A stretch of DNA of 64,000 nucleotides. Source: Oceanicola sp. 502str15. Its GTDB lineage: Bacteria; Pseudomonadota; Alphaproteobacteria; Rhodobacterales; Rhodobacteraceae. The notes beneath the pieces were generated by a model that worked only from the letters and a program-made list of their open reading frames with translations, made no database searches and had not been told where the DNA came from. Made by a program: the position numbers and the translations under genes. Shown here piece after piece: positions 46,676 to 55,379 of this stretch. The stretch's first letter is position 1. Every line of letters begins with the position of its first letter. The stretch covers positions 744,001-808,000 of the forward strand of contig NZ_WYDQ01000001.1 of assembly GCF_024105635.1 (NCBI RefSeq), read 5' to 3'.

Positions 46676-47125
46676 TTAACGCCCCGCCAACTGGTCCAGC
46701 CCGTCGCGCAACTGGGCAGCGGTGATCCGCTCAAGCTCCGCCTCGATCTTCGCATGGGTCTCGCGCCAGATCGGCAGCGCCTGTTTCAGCAGCTCGCGGC
46801 CCTCGTCGGTGAGCAGCAACCTCTTGGCTCGCTTGTCTTTTTCGTCCGGCTCCTGCCGCATCAGGCCACGCCGTTCCAGCACCTTCACCGCGGCGGTGAG
46901 GGTGGTGCGGTCCATTCCGAGCTGCCCGGTCAGATCGGTGAGGCGCGGCGGGGCAGGGCGGTTGAGACTCATCAACAGGCTGAACTGCCCGTTGGTCAGG
47001 TTAAGTGACCGAAAAACCTCATCAAATACCCGCGCCAACTGCCGCGCCGCCCGCTGCGCCCGCAGGCAGAGGCAGGCCCATCCGACCTCATGGGTCACGT
47101 CAAGGGGGAGGTCCGGGTCCATCAT
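46676..47125 (-). CDS. MarR family transcriptional regulator
   Basis: A 149-residue winged-helix regulator. The MarR core is seen as LTNGQFSLLMSLNRPAPPRLTDLTGQLGMDRTTLTAAVKVLERRGLMRQEPDEKDKRAKRLLLTDEGREL, with the DxRxK-like wing. The protein should form a dimer that releases DNA on ligand binding. It is divergent from the DUF1428 gene, with a perfect palindrome between them, so it probably controls itself and that gene. The ligand is unknown. ATG at 47125 or 47122. Confidence 0.9.
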   Translation of the reverse strand: MMDPDLPLDVTHEVGWACLCLRAQRAARQLARVFDEVFRSLNLTNGQFSLLMSLNRPAPPRLTDLTGQLGMDRTTLTAAVKVLERRGLMRQEPDEKDKRAKRLLLTDEGRELLKQALPIWRETHAKIEAELERITAAQLRDGLDQLAGR

Positions 47126-47132
47126 GCCTTAT

Positions 47133-47144
47133 GTTGATGTCAAC
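47133..47144. promoter_or_regulatory. Palindrome between MarR gene and DUF1428 gene
   Basis: GTTGA-tg-TCAAC is a perfect 12-bp palindrome, eight bases upstream of the MarR start and 53 before the DUF1428 start. It is a likely MarR operator; a second half site (ATGTCAAG) lies at 47153. Confidence 0.6.
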
Positions 47145-47196
47145 TGTAATCCATGTCAAGCTGAGCCCGCAATGCGTCATCATGGAGTTGAATGCA

Positions 47197-47565
47197 ATGG
47201 CTTACATTCAGGGCTTCCTGCTCGCCGTTCCGCAGGAAAACAAGGCGAAATACAAGGAAATGGCCGAGCAGGCGCTCGAGATGTTCAAGGGCTACGGCTG
47301 CATCGGCTTGCAGGAAAACTGGGGAGTCGACGTGCCCGACGGCAAGGTCACCAGCTTCCCCATGGCCACCAAGATGGAAGAGGGCGAGGTTTGCCTGTTT
47401 TCATGGGTGGTCTGGCCCGACAAGGCCACCTGCGACAAGGCCGCCGAACAGATGATGAAGGACATGGAGGGCAAGGAGATGCCCGCGATGCCGTTTGATG
47501 GAATGCGGATGATGTGGGGCGGCTTCGAGCCGCTGGTGTCCTGGGGGGAGGGGTCCGTGGCATGA
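47197..47565 (+). CDS. DUF1428 family protein
   Basis: A 122-residue protein of the DUF1428 (YbaA-like) family, a dimeric alpha-beta barrel fold. Visible family marks are YIQGFLLAVPQENKAKYKEMAEQA, GCIGLQENWGVDVPDGKVTSFP, LFSWVVWPDKATCD and the closing FDGMRMMWGGFEPLV. The function of the family is unknown. GGAG precedes the ATG at 47197. Its stop overlaps the start of the YceI gene (ATGA), and a MarR regulator faces it, so the pair may answer a small aromatic or oxidant signal; this is inference. Confidence 0.88.
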   Translation: MAYIQGFLLAVPQENKAKYKEMAEQALEMFKGYGCIGLQENWGVDVPDGKVTSFPMATKMEEGEVCLFSWVVWPDKATCDKAAEQMMKDMEGKEMPAMPFDGMRMMWGGFEPLVSWGEGSVA

Positions 47566-48218
47566 TCCGCCAAACGCTTGCAATCATGGCCTTTCTGGCG
47601 GCCGGCCCCGGCGCGGCGCAGGACATGGCGATGGACCTCACCAAGACCGATCTCGCCACGCTGAAGGCTGGCACCTACACCCTCGATCCGGCCCATTCGA
47701 GCCTGATTTTCGAGGTGAACCACATCGGCATTTCCACCTTCCGCGCCAGCTTCGACAGCTTCACCGTCACGCTGGAGCTGGACCCCGCCAACCCCGCCAC
47801 CGCCCAGCTGACCGCCAGCATCGACGTCACCTCGCTCGACATTCCAACCCCCGAGCCCGAGGGCTTTCGCGCCATGCTCATGGCCCCGCCCTGGTTCGAC
47901 GCCGAAAATCACCCGCAGATCACGCTGCAGAGCAGCGCCATCACCCTGGGTGAGGCGCGCAACGCGCAACTGGCCGGAACGCTGACAATAAACGGAAAAT
48001 CGGCCCCAATCACCATGACTGTCACCGCGCTCGGCGGCTGGGAGGGCAATCAGTACGACCCCAACGCAAGGATCGGTTTTCACGCCGAGGGCAGCTTCAG
48101 CCGCTCCGCCGTGGGGTTCGACGTGGGCCTGCCGCCCCCCGGCACCACCATGGGCGTCTCCGACGAGGTGATCTTTTCCATCGACACCGAGTTCACCGGC
48201 CCGCCGTGGGAAGGTTGA
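47562..48218 (+). CDS. YceI family periplasmic protein
   Basis: A 218-residue exported protein. The signal peptide covers residues 1 to about 19 (ending GPGAAQ). The YceI lipocalin-like barrel follows: YTLDPAHSSLIFEVNHIGISTFRASF, SIDVTSLDIPTPEPEGFRAMLM, FDAENHPQITLQSS, GTLTINGKSAPITMTV and RSAVGFDVGLP. The fold binds polyisoprenoids such as ubiquinone precursors. It is co-translated with the DUF1428 gene through a four-base overlap. The physiological role in this operon is unknown. Confidence 0.92.
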   Translation: MIRQTLAIMAFLAAGPGAAQDMAMDLTKTDLATLKAGTYTLDPAHSSLIFEVNHIGISTFRASFDSFTVTLELDPANPATAQLTASIDVTSLDIPTPEPEGFRAMLMAPPWFDAENHPQITLQSSAITLGEARNAQLAGTLTINGKSAPITMTVTALGGWEGNQYDPNARIGFHAEGSFSRSAVGFDVGLPPPGTTMGVSDEVIFSIDTEFTGPPWEG

Positions 48219-48300
48219 CTGGGCATTAACGAGACATTTGCAATTCTGGGGCATTCTCCCCGTATTGACGCCGCTCCGGGGGCGGGGCAGCGTAACGCCG

Positions 48301-48762
48301 ATGATCGACAGTGCACAAACACCCGCTCCGCCCTCCGGCTTTCACGCTCTTGCGGTGCTCTCGCCCGTCGATCAGGCGATGGGGCCGTGGTTCGTGCGCG
48401 AAAATGACGATGGCTCGCGCACCGTGGGCTTTCGGATCGAAGACAAGCACCTCAACGTCAACGGGGTGTGCCACGGCGGGGTTACGGCCACGTTTGCCGA
48501 CATTCTCGCCCGCGTGTTCAACGAAACCTACAGCGGCCGGCCCGGTGCCTCGCCGCTGGTGGGCAAGATGGCGACGATCACGCTGGATATCGACTATCTC
48601 GGCCCGGGCCGCCCCGGCGCCTGGATCGAAGCGACCCCGGTCGTGATCAAGCGGACCGGAAAAATGCTGTTTACTCAAGCGCTTATATCGGATGGCGACA
48701 CGCCGATCGCGCGCTGCAAGGCAATCTATCGCCTGTTCCAGAAAAAAGGCGGGACCGACTGA
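48301..48762 (+). CDS. PaaI-type hotdog thioesterase
   Basis: A 153-residue hotdog-fold protein. The PaaI motif is seen as NGVCHGGVTATFADILARVF (HGG, with the Asp acting in catalysis), followed by TITLDIDYLGPGRPGAWIEATPVVIKRTGKMLF. It probably hydrolyses a medium or aromatic acyl-CoA. The start at 48301 is a clear ATG within the open frame. The 3' end contains a hairpin that acts as terminator for the convergent phyR gene. Confidence 0.88.
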   Translation: MIDSAQTPAPPSGFHALAVLSPVDQAMGPWFVRENDDGSRTVGFRIEDKHLNVNGVCHGGVTATFADILARVFNETYSGRPGASPLVGKMATITLDIDYLGPGRPGAWIEATPVVIKRTGKMLFTQALISDGDTPIARCKAIYRLFQKKGGTD

Positions 48763-48777
48763 GCGCCGGTCCCGCCT
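48741..48777 (-). terminator. Terminator of phyR, inside the 3' end of the thioesterase gene
   Basis: AGGCGGGACCG pairs with CGGTCCCGCCT around a nine-base loop. Read on the minus strand, a run of six T follows. It overlaps the last codons of the convergent thioesterase gene. Confidence 0.85.
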
Positions 48778-48801
48778 GTTCACGAGGGAACGTGATGGCT
48801 A

Positions 48802-49617
48802 TCAGGCGACCAGCGTCACCGTCGAGGCGAAGAACATCGCCTGGCTGACGGCAAGGCGCACCTGCTCTTCGGTATAGGGCTTGGTGATCAGGAACACCGG
48901 CTCCGGCTTTTCGCCGGTCAGCAGGCGCTCGGGGAAGGCGGTGATGAAGATCACCGGCATCTCGCCGAACTCGCCCAGAATGTCGTTCACCGCTTCGATG
49001 CCCGAGCTGTTGTCGGCCAGCTGAATGTCGGCCAGGATCATGTCGGGGCGTTCCTGCTGAGCCAGCTGAACCGCACCCTTGTGGGTCCGGGCCACACCCG
49101 TCACGCGGTGGCCCATCTGGCCGACCACGGTTTCGAGATCCATGGCGATGATCGCTTCGTCTTCGATCACCATCACCTTGCCGCTGATCGACTTGGCCAT
49201 CTCTTCCTGCGCGGTGGCCACCATCTCTTCGGCCTCCGTTTCGGTGCAGTTGGTGATCTCGCCGATCTGCGCATAGGAAAACTGCTCGATGGTATAGAGC
49301 AGCAGCGCCTCACGGGTGCCGGGTGTCAGCGGCGCCATGTGGCGTTGGGCTTGCGCGGCCAGAAAGCTGTCGCCCTCGGAGGCTTCCACCGGCGCGCCGG
49401 AGCTGGTCCAGATTGCGTGGAAGGCGGAAAAGAGCGCCACCCGCGGGCTGCGGGAGCGGTCGCCCAGGTCCGGATCGTCCAGCATCGCCTCCAGCGTTGC
49501 GGCGGCATAAGCGTCGCCCGATTTCTGACTGCCTGTCAGCGCACGCGAGTAGCGTCGCAGATAGGGGAGTTCTCGCGCGATACCGTCAGCAAAGCTTTCG
49601 GAAGGTGCACTGTTCAT
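48802..49617 (-). CDS. phyR: PhyR, general stress response regulator (sigma-like plus receiver)
   Basis: A 271-residue anti-anti-sigma protein. The N-terminal half is sigma-like (ELPYLRRYSRALTGSQKSGDAYAAATLEAML; region 4-like LTPGTREALLLYTIEQFSYAQIGEI). The C-terminal receiver has VMVIEDEAIIAMDLETVVGQMG and phospho-acceptor Asp197 in MILADIQLAD. On phosphorylation it binds NepR and frees EcfG. It is divergent from nepR-ecfG, the standard alphaproteobacterial arrangement, with EcfG-like promoters between. Length and architecture are typical. Confidence 0.97.
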   Translation of the reverse strand: MNSAPSESFADGIARELPYLRRYSRALTGSQKSGDAYAAATLEAMLDDPDLGDRSRSPRVALFSAFHAIWTSSGAPVEASEGDSFLAAQAQRHMAPLTPGTREALLLYTIEQFSYAQIGEITNCTETEAEEMVATAQEEMAKSISGKVMVIEDEAIIAMDLETVVGQMGHRVTGVARTHKGAVQLAQQERPDMILADIQLADNSSGIEAVNDILGEFGEMPVIFITAFPERLLTGEKPEPVFLITKPYTEEQVRLAVSQAMFFASTVTLVA

Positions 49618-49648
49618 ATTGCCTTACCCATTTTCTTATTGGCGTTCC

Positions 49649-49673
49649 GGAACCAAACTCGCCGGAAAACGTT
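49649..49673 (+). promoter_or_regulatory. EcfG promoter of nepR-ecfG
   Basis: GGAAC (49649-49653), 16 bases, CGTT (49670-49673): the exact consensus for EcfG sigma factors. It lies about 105 bases before nepR and implies autoregulation. A second candidate GGAAC-N16-GGTT follows at 49691-49715. Confidence 0.85.
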
Positions 49674-49680
49674 TGGTTCC
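49656..49680 (-). promoter_or_regulatory. EcfG-like promoter of phyR
   Basis: On the minus strand, GGAAC (49680-49676) and AGTT (49659-49656) are 16 bases apart, overlapping the divergent nepR promoter. The -10 differs from CGTT in its first base. Confidence 0.6.
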
Positions 49681-49690
49681 AAATTTTTTG

Positions 49691-49715
49691 GGAACCTATC
49701 GCGGCCATGGGGGTT
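49691..49715 (+). promoter_or_regulatory. Second EcfG-like promoter of nepR-ecfG
   Basis: GGAAC (49691-49695), 16 bases, GGTT (49712-49715). The same -10 variant occurs before the DUF883 gene. Confidence 0.5.
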
Positions 49716-49777
49716 TAGGCCTTGGATACCCTGTGCGACGGTGCAGCGCGGGGCAGTGGAAAGGCAAGACGGAAGAG

Positions 49778-49942
49778 ATGAAAGAGCAGCAAAAAGACAC
49801 AAACGGCGGACTGCGCCGGCAGATTGATGAAAACTTGCGCCGGGTGTTCCAGGCGCAGGTCGAAGAAGACGTGCCTGACAGATTTACGGATTTGCTGAAC
49901 CGCCTGCGTGCTCAGGACGGTGAAGGCGGATCTAAAAAATGA
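49778..49942 (+). CDS. nepR: NepR anti-sigma factor
   Basis: A 54-residue anti-sigma factor. The NepR core is seen as RRQIDENLRRVFQAQVEEDVPDRFTDLLNRLR, two helices with the conserved Asn-Leu-Arg and the Glu-Asp-Val-Pro turn. It binds EcfG in unstressed cells and is removed by phosphorylated PhyR. Its stop overlaps the ecfG start (ATGA), so anti-sigma and sigma are made together. The ATG at 49778 follows GGAAGAG purines; the open frame upstream covers promoter DNA and is rejected. Confidence 0.95.
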   Translation: MKEQQKDTNGGLRRQIDENLRRVFQAQVEEDVPDRFTDLLNRLRAQDGEGGSKK

Positions 49943-50517
49943 ACAGCCCTTCAGACGAACAGAACAAGGTCGATCCCCGCGAGGAGATCGTCGAGCATCT
50001 GCCTGCCATGCGGGCCTTTGCAATGAGCCTCGCCCGAAATTCCGCTCAGGCCGACGATCTGGTGCAGGATTCGGTGGTGAAAGCCTGGAGCAACTTCGAC
50101 AAGTTCAAACCCGGCACCAACCTGCGCGCCTGGCTCTTCACCATCCTGCGCAACACCTTCTACTCCGCCCGCCGCAAATCGGGCCGTGAGGTCGCCGATG
50201 TCGATGGTGTCATGGCCGGCAGCCTTGCCTCCAAGCCTGATCATGACGGTCGCCTTGCCCTTGCCGATTTCCAGAGGGCCTTTACCACGCTGCCGGACGA
50301 ACAGCGCGAAACGCTCTGGCTGGTCGGCGCGCTCGGCATGTCCTACGATGAAGCCGCCGAAACCGTCGGCTGCGCCGTGGGCACCGTGAAGAGCCGGGCC
50401 AACCGGGCACGGGCACGCCTGGCCGAGATGCTGCATCTGAAGGAAGACGAGAAGCTGGAGCTTACAGATCAAAGCACCATGGCGGTTGTTGCCGCCAGCA
50501 TCACCCCGCTCGGTTGA
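49939..50517 (+). CDS. ecfG: EcfG-family RNA polymerase sigma factor of the general stress response
   Basis: A 192-residue ECF15-type sigma factor. Region 2 is visible as LPAMRAFAMSLARNSAQADDLVQDSVVKAWSNFDKF followed by LRAWLFTILRNTFYSARRK; region 4 is LPDEQRETLWLVGALGMSYDEAAETVGCAVGTVKSRANRARARL. It recognises GGAAC-N16-CGTT promoters, several of which occur in this window. It overlaps nepR by four bases and is followed by a sensor kinase gene with an overlapping start region. Confidence 0.96.
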   Translation: MNSPSDEQNKVDPREEIVEHLPAMRAFAMSLARNSAQADDLVQDSVVKAWSNFDKFKPGTNLRAWLFTILRNTFYSARRKSGREVADVDGVMAGSLASKPDHDGRLALADFQRAFTTLPDEQRETLWLVGALGMSYDEAAETVGCAVGTVKSRANRARARLAEMLHLKEDEKLELTDQSTMAVVAASITPLG

Positions 50518-50528
50518 GCGAGGGGCAT

Positions 50529-52379
50529 GTGAAGTCTCTTACCCAATCGCTGGTCTTCAGGGTCGCCGTCATGCTGTCGGTGGCCCTCTTGCCTGTCGGC
50601 ATCATCGCCCTGATGCAAACGGCCAATGTCTCGCGCCAGGCCTCCGAGCTGAACCGCTCGGCCCTGTTCGGCCGCACCGTGGCCGATGCCGAGGACATGC
50701 GCGATCTGCTGCACGGCGGCTTTGCCTCCGCCCGCGTGCTGGCCACCTCCGTCGTCGGCCTGCGCAACGACCCTGCCGCCTGCGTCGACCTCATGCGCCA
50801 GCTTGTCGACCGGAGCGTCGTCTTCACCCTCGCGATGTTCGTCGACGAGAACTACCAGAGCAATTGCAACTCGCAGGGCAGGTCCATCGACCTGACCGGC
50901 TCCGAGTTTTCTGAGACGATGACGCTCAATCGCGTGCCCATGGCAGACCTGCTGGCCCGTGGTCGCGTTACCGGGGCCGAGGTCATGGTGCTCGCCTATC
51001 CGGTCTACCAGGACGGCATATACCTCGGGTTCGTCTCGATCTCGATCGACGAAGAGGACCTGTCGCGCCAGGAAGCCAAGGCCGACACGCCGCTGGAGGG
51101 CACTGAAGAGCTTCAACCCATCGACCTGATCACCTTCACCGACGAAGGCAAGGTTCTGATGTCGGACATCGAGGGCGACGAGCTGGCGGCCGAACTCCCG
51201 GCCGATGTCTCGCTGCGCTCCCTGGCGGGCGGCGGCGTCACGGCGTTTTCGTCCCAGAGCGTCGGCGGCGAGGCGCGGGTCTATACGCTGGTGCCGATCA
51301 TCCCCGGCCTCGTGCACGCCATCGCCATCTGGCAGGACGAGTCCCCCACCGGCATCAACTGGTATGGCGGGGCGGTCTTTCCGATCCTGATGTGGCTGAT
51401 TTCCCTCGGGGTTGCCTATATCGCCGTGCACCGCCTCGTGCTGGTCCACATCCGCCGCCTGAGGGCGCGGATGATCCGCTTTGCGGCCGGTCATCGCAGC
51501 ATGAGGCCCAATGACGACATCTCCAACCGGGCCCCCTCCGAGCTGCGCGAGATGAACGAAACCTTTGCCAGCATGGCCGACACCATCCTGCACGACGAGG
51601 CCGAGCTGGAAGACGGGCTGCACGAGAAGAACCTGCTGCTGCGCGAAGTGCACCACCGGGTCAAGAACAACCTCCAGCTCATCGCCTCGATCATGAACAT
51701 GGAGATCCGCAAGGCCAGCGACGACGACACCCGCGCAACCCTGCGCCGCATCCTCGACCGGGTGCTCGGCCTCGCCACGGTGCATTCGAGCCTCTATCAG
51801 ACCTCGCGTCTCTCGATCGTTCATGCCGATGCCCTGCTGGGTGCGATCCTGCGGCAAACCCTCTCAACGGCCCTGCCGAAAGAGGCCGGCGTGCGGCCGA
51901 AGACCGAGATCGAGGGGCTGACCCTTGCGCCCGACCAAGCCGTGCCCGTCGCCCTGCTGACGACCGAGGCAGTGACGAACGCAACCAAGCACATGGGGCA
52001 TCCCGAGGGCCCCGGCACCGCTTGGCTGACCATCCGGCTCGAAGAACTGGAGCCGGTGCCACACAGCGATGACGAGATGGAAGATGCCCTGCATTCCCGC
52101 GCCCGGCTCACCGTCGAAAACTCCACCGGAAGCCCGCTGACCGGAGATTTCACGCCACCTTCCAGCAACGGCCTGGGGAGCCAACTCATCCGGGCCTTTG
52201 CCGCGCAGCTCGGTGGCAAGCTTGAGGTGGAAGAGCGCGATGGGCAGTACCACCTGTCCGTGACCTTCCCGATCGAAGACCAGCCCCAAGGTGCGCCCGA
52301 GGCAGAGGTGGCGCCCGGCGAACGCACCGTGCCACCGACCCCGCTGCCGTTCTCCCCCGAGGAGGGTGGCGCGGCATGA
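50529..52379 (+). CDS. Sensor histidine kinase of the HisKA_2 type, probable PhyR kinase
   Basis: A 616-residue membrane kinase. Membrane segment 1 lies at residues 10-30 and segment 2 at about 280-300 (FPILMWLISLGVAYIAVHRLV), enclosing a periplasmic sensor of about 250 residues. A HAMP-like linker follows, then the HisKA_2 box LREVHHRVKNNLQLIASIMN with His375/His376, and an ATPase domain. HisKA_2/HWE kinases phosphorylate PhyR in many alphaproteobacteria, and the position behind ecfG supports that. GTG at 50529 is the likely start; a TTG at 50514 overlaps the ecfG stop. The stop overlaps the next gene (ATGA). Confidence 0.88.
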   Translation: MKSLTQSLVFRVAVMLSVALLPVGIIALMQTANVSRQASELNRSALFGRTVADAEDMRDLLHGGFASARVLATSVVGLRNDPAACVDLMRQLVDRSVVFTLAMFVDENYQSNCNSQGRSIDLTGSEFSETMTLNRVPMADLLARGRVTGAEVMVLAYPVYQDGIYLGFVSISIDEEDLSRQEAKADTPLEGTEELQPIDLITFTDEGKVLMSDIEGDELAAELPADVSLRSLAGGGVTAFSSQSVGGEARVYTLVPIIPGLVHAIAIWQDESPTGINWYGGAVFPILMWLISLGVAYIAVHRLVLVHIRRLRARMIRFAAGHRSMRPNDDISNRAPSELREMNETFASMADTILHDEAELEDGLHEKNLLLREVHHRVKNNLQLIASIMNMEIRKASDDDTRATLRRILDRVLGLATVHSSLYQTSRLSIVHADALLGAILRQTLSTALPKEAGVRPKTEIEGLTLAPDQAVPVALLTTEAVTNATKHMGHPEGPGTAWLTIRLEELEPVPHSDDEMEDALHSRARLTVENSTGSPLTGDFTPPSSNGLGSQLIRAFAAQLGGKLEVEERDGQYHLSVTFPIEDQPQGAPEAEVAPGERTVPPTPLPFSPEEGGAA

Positions 52380-54064
52380 ACCCGTCGGGCCAGAACGTGC
52401 CCCCGGCGTCTTCAACGGCTGATCCTCCGCGCATGCTCATTACCGCCTCGGCGGCCTATCCGGCCTTCGAGCGGGCGATCCTCGCCGCGCGGGAGCGGAT
52501 CAACATGAGCTTCCGCATCTTCGACCTGCGCACCAGGCTGCACAGCGCCGAGGCGCAGGTGGTGGGTCAGAGCTGGTCCGACCTGCTGGCCGATGCCCTG
52601 CAGCGCGGGGTCGACATTCGCCTCGTCATTGCGGACTTCGACCCGCTCGGCGCGCCCGACCTGCATCGCGGCACATGGCGCACGATGCGGCAATGCGCCG
52701 GCCTGCGCGAAATCGCCGGTGAGGCCGGAACCGGCCATCTCGAGGTGATCGCGGCCCGCCATCCCGCGCGGATCGGCTCGGTTCCGGGCACGCTGCTCTG
52801 GCCGGTGGCCGCCCACAGGCTCCGCAAGGCGGCGCGCATGCTCAACGAGCTTCCGGCGGGCGAACGCCGCCGCTTTCTGTCCGAAGCGCCGCGCCTGAGG
52901 CCGAACCTTCATGTCGACGATACGCCCGAGGGCCGGGTGCGGCCCGACTTTGCCCACCGCTTTCGGCTCACGCCGGTCACGCATCACCAGAAACTGGCGG
53001 TGATCGACGGCGAAACGCTCTATATTGGCGGGCTAGATCTGGACGAGCGGCGCTGGGACGGACCGCTTCATGACCAGCCCGCGCGAAACACCTGGCACGA
53101 TACCCAGATGCTGTTTCATGACCCGGCGCTGGCGCAGGTGGCCGAGCGCCATCTGAACGCATTCCTCGCCCAGACCGCCGGGCAGAAGCCGGTTGAAGAC
53201 GGGCAGGGCGGTGAGGCAAGCGAGGGGCGGAGCCGGCGGTTTCTGTCCACACTCTCGGCCCCGGCACGCTTTGCGCCCCTGCGCTTTTCGCCAAAGAGCC
53301 TGTCGACCGGCCTTTTGCGGGCACATAAGGCGCGGGCCGCAGAGGCGCGGCACCTTATTTACATCGAAACCCAGTACTTCCGCGACCGGCGCCTTGCCAA
53401 GGCCCTGGCCGAGCGCGCCCGGCTGGAGCCGGGGGTATGCCTGATCCTCGTGTTGCCCTCCGCCCCGGAAGAGGTAGCCTTTTCAAGCGGCGGCAGCGAT
53501 GCCCGCTACGGTGAGTTCCTGCAGGCCCGGTGCCTGCGGATCGTCAAGAAGGCCTTCGGCAAGCGGCTCATGGTGCTCTCCCCGGCGCAACGTCGGCAGC
53601 CCAAGGGCGCCGAGGAGGAAGCGGGCGAAGAGGCCGTGGGGGCGCCTGACGGCTCCACCGCAGAGGCCAGTGCCCACGGGCGCGCGGTCTTGCTTGGCGC
53701 GCCGGTGATCTACGTGCACGCCAAGGTCTCGATCTTCGATCAGGACTGCGCCATCGTCTCCTCCGCCAACCTCAACGGGCGCAGCCTGCATTGGGATACC
53801 GAGGCCGGTGTGGAGCTGGCCGAGCCGGCCATCGTGGCGGGCATGCGCGCTCAGGTCGTTTCGCATTGGTATCCCGATTGCGAAGGCGCGGCGCGCGACG
53901 AGATGGTTGATCCGAAGACCGCCTTTAAGGCCTGGGCGCGGGCCGCCAGGGACGACGCCGCCCGCCCGCCCGAGGACCGGGCGGGCCTTCTGCTACCCTA
54001 CGACATGCGCCCCGGCCGCCGTTTCGGAATGGCGGTGCCGGGGATTCCCGAAGAGATGGTCTGA
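52376..54064 (+). CDS. Phospholipase D-like protein with two HKD motifs
   Basis: A 562-residue PLD-superfamily protein. Two HxKx4D motifs are complete: H204-Q-K206-x4-D211 (THHQKLAVID, followed by GGLDL) and H448-A-K450-x4-D455 (VHAKVSIFD, followed by SSANLNGRS). Both halves together form one active site, acting on phosphodiesters such as phospholipids, cardiolipin or nucleic acid. No signal peptide is evident. It overlaps the kinase gene (ATGA) and so belongs to the stress operon; membrane lipid repair or turnover under stress is a reasonable but unproven role. Confidence 0.88.
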   Translation: MNPSGQNVPPASSTADPPRMLITASAAYPAFERAILAARERINMSFRIFDLRTRLHSAEAQVVGQSWSDLLADALQRGVDIRLVIADFDPLGAPDLHRGTWRTMRQCAGLREIAGEAGTGHLEVIAARHPARIGSVPGTLLWPVAAHRLRKAARMLNELPAGERRRFLSEAPRLRPNLHVDDTPEGRVRPDFAHRFRLTPVTHHQKLAVIDGETLYIGGLDLDERRWDGPLHDQPARNTWHDTQMLFHDPALAQVAERHLNAFLAQTAGQKPVEDGQGGEASEGRSRRFLSTLSAPARFAPLRFSPKSLSTGLLRAHKARAAEARHLIYIETQYFRDRRLAKALAERARLEPGVCLILVLPSAPEEVAFSSGGSDARYGEFLQARCLRIVKKAFGKRLMVLSPAQRRQPKGAEEEAGEEAVGAPDGSTAEASAHGRAVLLGAPVIYVHAKVSIFDQDCAIVSSANLNGRSLHWDTEAGVELAEPAIVAGMRAQVVSHWYPDCEGAARDEMVDPKTAFKAWARAARDDAARPPEDRAGLLLPYDMRPGRRFGMAVPGIPEEMV

Positions 54065-54073
54065 GCCAGCCGT

Positions 54074-55210
54074 CTATTCGCTCGCCGCGGCGCGGGCGGC
54101 TTGGGCTTGCTGGTGTTCCTCTTCGCGTTCCAACTCCTCGGCCTGACGCTGCTTGGCCACCGCCATCAGCGCTTCGTCCGGCTTCATCAGATCGGCGACC
54201 AGAAGCAGCCAGAGCAGCACCGGAATGGCCACAAAGCCGCCCAGCGGGCCCCAGACCCACAGGAAAAACACCAGCGACAGGAAGATGAGCAGTGGGTTCA
54301 CCTTGAGCGTCTTGCCGACGAGCGAGGGCGTAACGAACTGGCCCTCGGTCACGTTCATGCAAAGGTAGATCCCCACCGGCATGACCGCCATCACCCCGTC
54401 AAACGACACGATCCCGCCCAGCAGCAGCACCGTCGCAAAGATCGCGGGGCCGAGGTAGGGCACGAAGTTGACGGCAAAGGCAGCCACCCCCCAGAGGATG
54501 GGCGAGGTCATGCCAAGCAGGGTCATCGCCACGGCCACGGCCACACCAAGGCACGCATTGATCAGGGTGATGGTGATGAAATACCGCGAAACCATATGCT
54601 CGGCGGCCATGAGCGAAGACTTGTAGCGCTCGCGCTCGCTGCCTGCACGCCCGCCCAGGGCCTTCGCCCCCCACGTGTAGACGCTGTCGCGCGTGAACAG
54701 GAAAAAGAACAGGACGCCGGTAAAGATCATCAGCTGTGCCGCGATCGTCGGGGCGAGGGCGATGGCGTCGATGGCCGAGGGCAGGGCGACGGCGCTCTCG
54801 CCGCCGTTGTCGGCTCCGGCCATGCCGGGCACCGCGTCGGGGCTGATTGCCTCCTTCACGTCCTCCGTCATCTGGTTGAGGCCGCGCAGGGCATCCTGGA
54901 ATTGGCGCAGGGTCTCCTGCAACTCCTGCCAGACAAACGGCAGCTGCTCCAGTGCCCGCCAGAGGACGGGCTCGAACAGCAGGGCTAGAACGGTGAAAGC
55001 AACGAGCACGAAGGCCAGCACCCCACCTGCAGCGGCAGATCGCGGCAGGCCAAGGCGCAATAGAAAGGCGATGGCGGGTGACAGAATAACCCCGGTGATG
55101 AGCGCCAGCACCATCGGCGCCAGCAGGGGCGCGGCGACCTTCATCGCGGCGACCGTGAGAATGGCGGCGATGATCGCCAACGGCATGGTGACGAAGCGGG
55201 AGCTTGTCAT
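54074..55210 (-). CDS. AI-2E family transporter
   Basis: A 378-residue inner-membrane protein with about eight hydrophobic segments. The AI-2E/PerM pattern is visible: paired N-terminal helices, a long amphipathic stretch (LEQLPFVWQELQETLRQFQDALRGLNQM), a later GVAAFAVNFVPYLGPAIFATVLLL and TPSLVGKTLKVNPLLIFLSLVFFLWVWGPLGGFVAIPVLL. The C-terminal tail is charged and predicted coiled. Members export AI-2 or act as ion/proton exchangers. ATG at 55210 has GAGGAG upstream. It is convergent with the PLD gene. Confidence 0.88.
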   Translation of the reverse strand: MTSSRFVTMPLAIIAAILTVAAMKVAAPLLAPMVLALITGVILSPAIAFLLRLGLPRSAAAGGVLAFVLVAFTVLALLFEPVLWRALEQLPFVWQELQETLRQFQDALRGLNQMTEDVKEAISPDAVPGMAGADNGGESAVALPSAIDAIALAPTIAAQLMIFTGVLFFFLFTRDSVYTWGAKALGGRAGSERERYKSSLMAAEHMVSRYFITITLINACLGVAVAVAMTLLGMTSPILWGVAAFAVNFVPYLGPAIFATVLLLGGIVSFDGVMAVMPVGIYLCMNVTEGQFVTPSLVGKTLKVNPLLIFLSLVFFLWVWGPLGGFVAIPVLLWLLLVADLMKPDEALMAVAKQRQAEELEREEEHQQAQAARAAASE

Positions 55211-55338
55211 GTTCTGGTGACTCCTCGGTGGCAAGGGAACGAGGGATAACTGGCGATCCGGCTGGGTCGAAATGGCCGCTCACGATGAAATCTGCCCGGC
55301 AACCGGTCTGGCCGGTGCCGGGCAGTATATAGCACGCT

Positions 55339-55366
55339 AGAAACGCCCCCCATAGGGAGCGTTTCT
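55339..55366. terminator. Hairpin downstream of the PRC-barrel gene
   Basis: AGAAACGC pairs with GCGTTTCT around a 12-base loop. Downstream of the minus-strand PRC-barrel gene it is a plausible terminator, though the following T-tract is short. Confidence 0.5.
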
Positions 55367-55379
55367 GCTTTTGGTGGTG

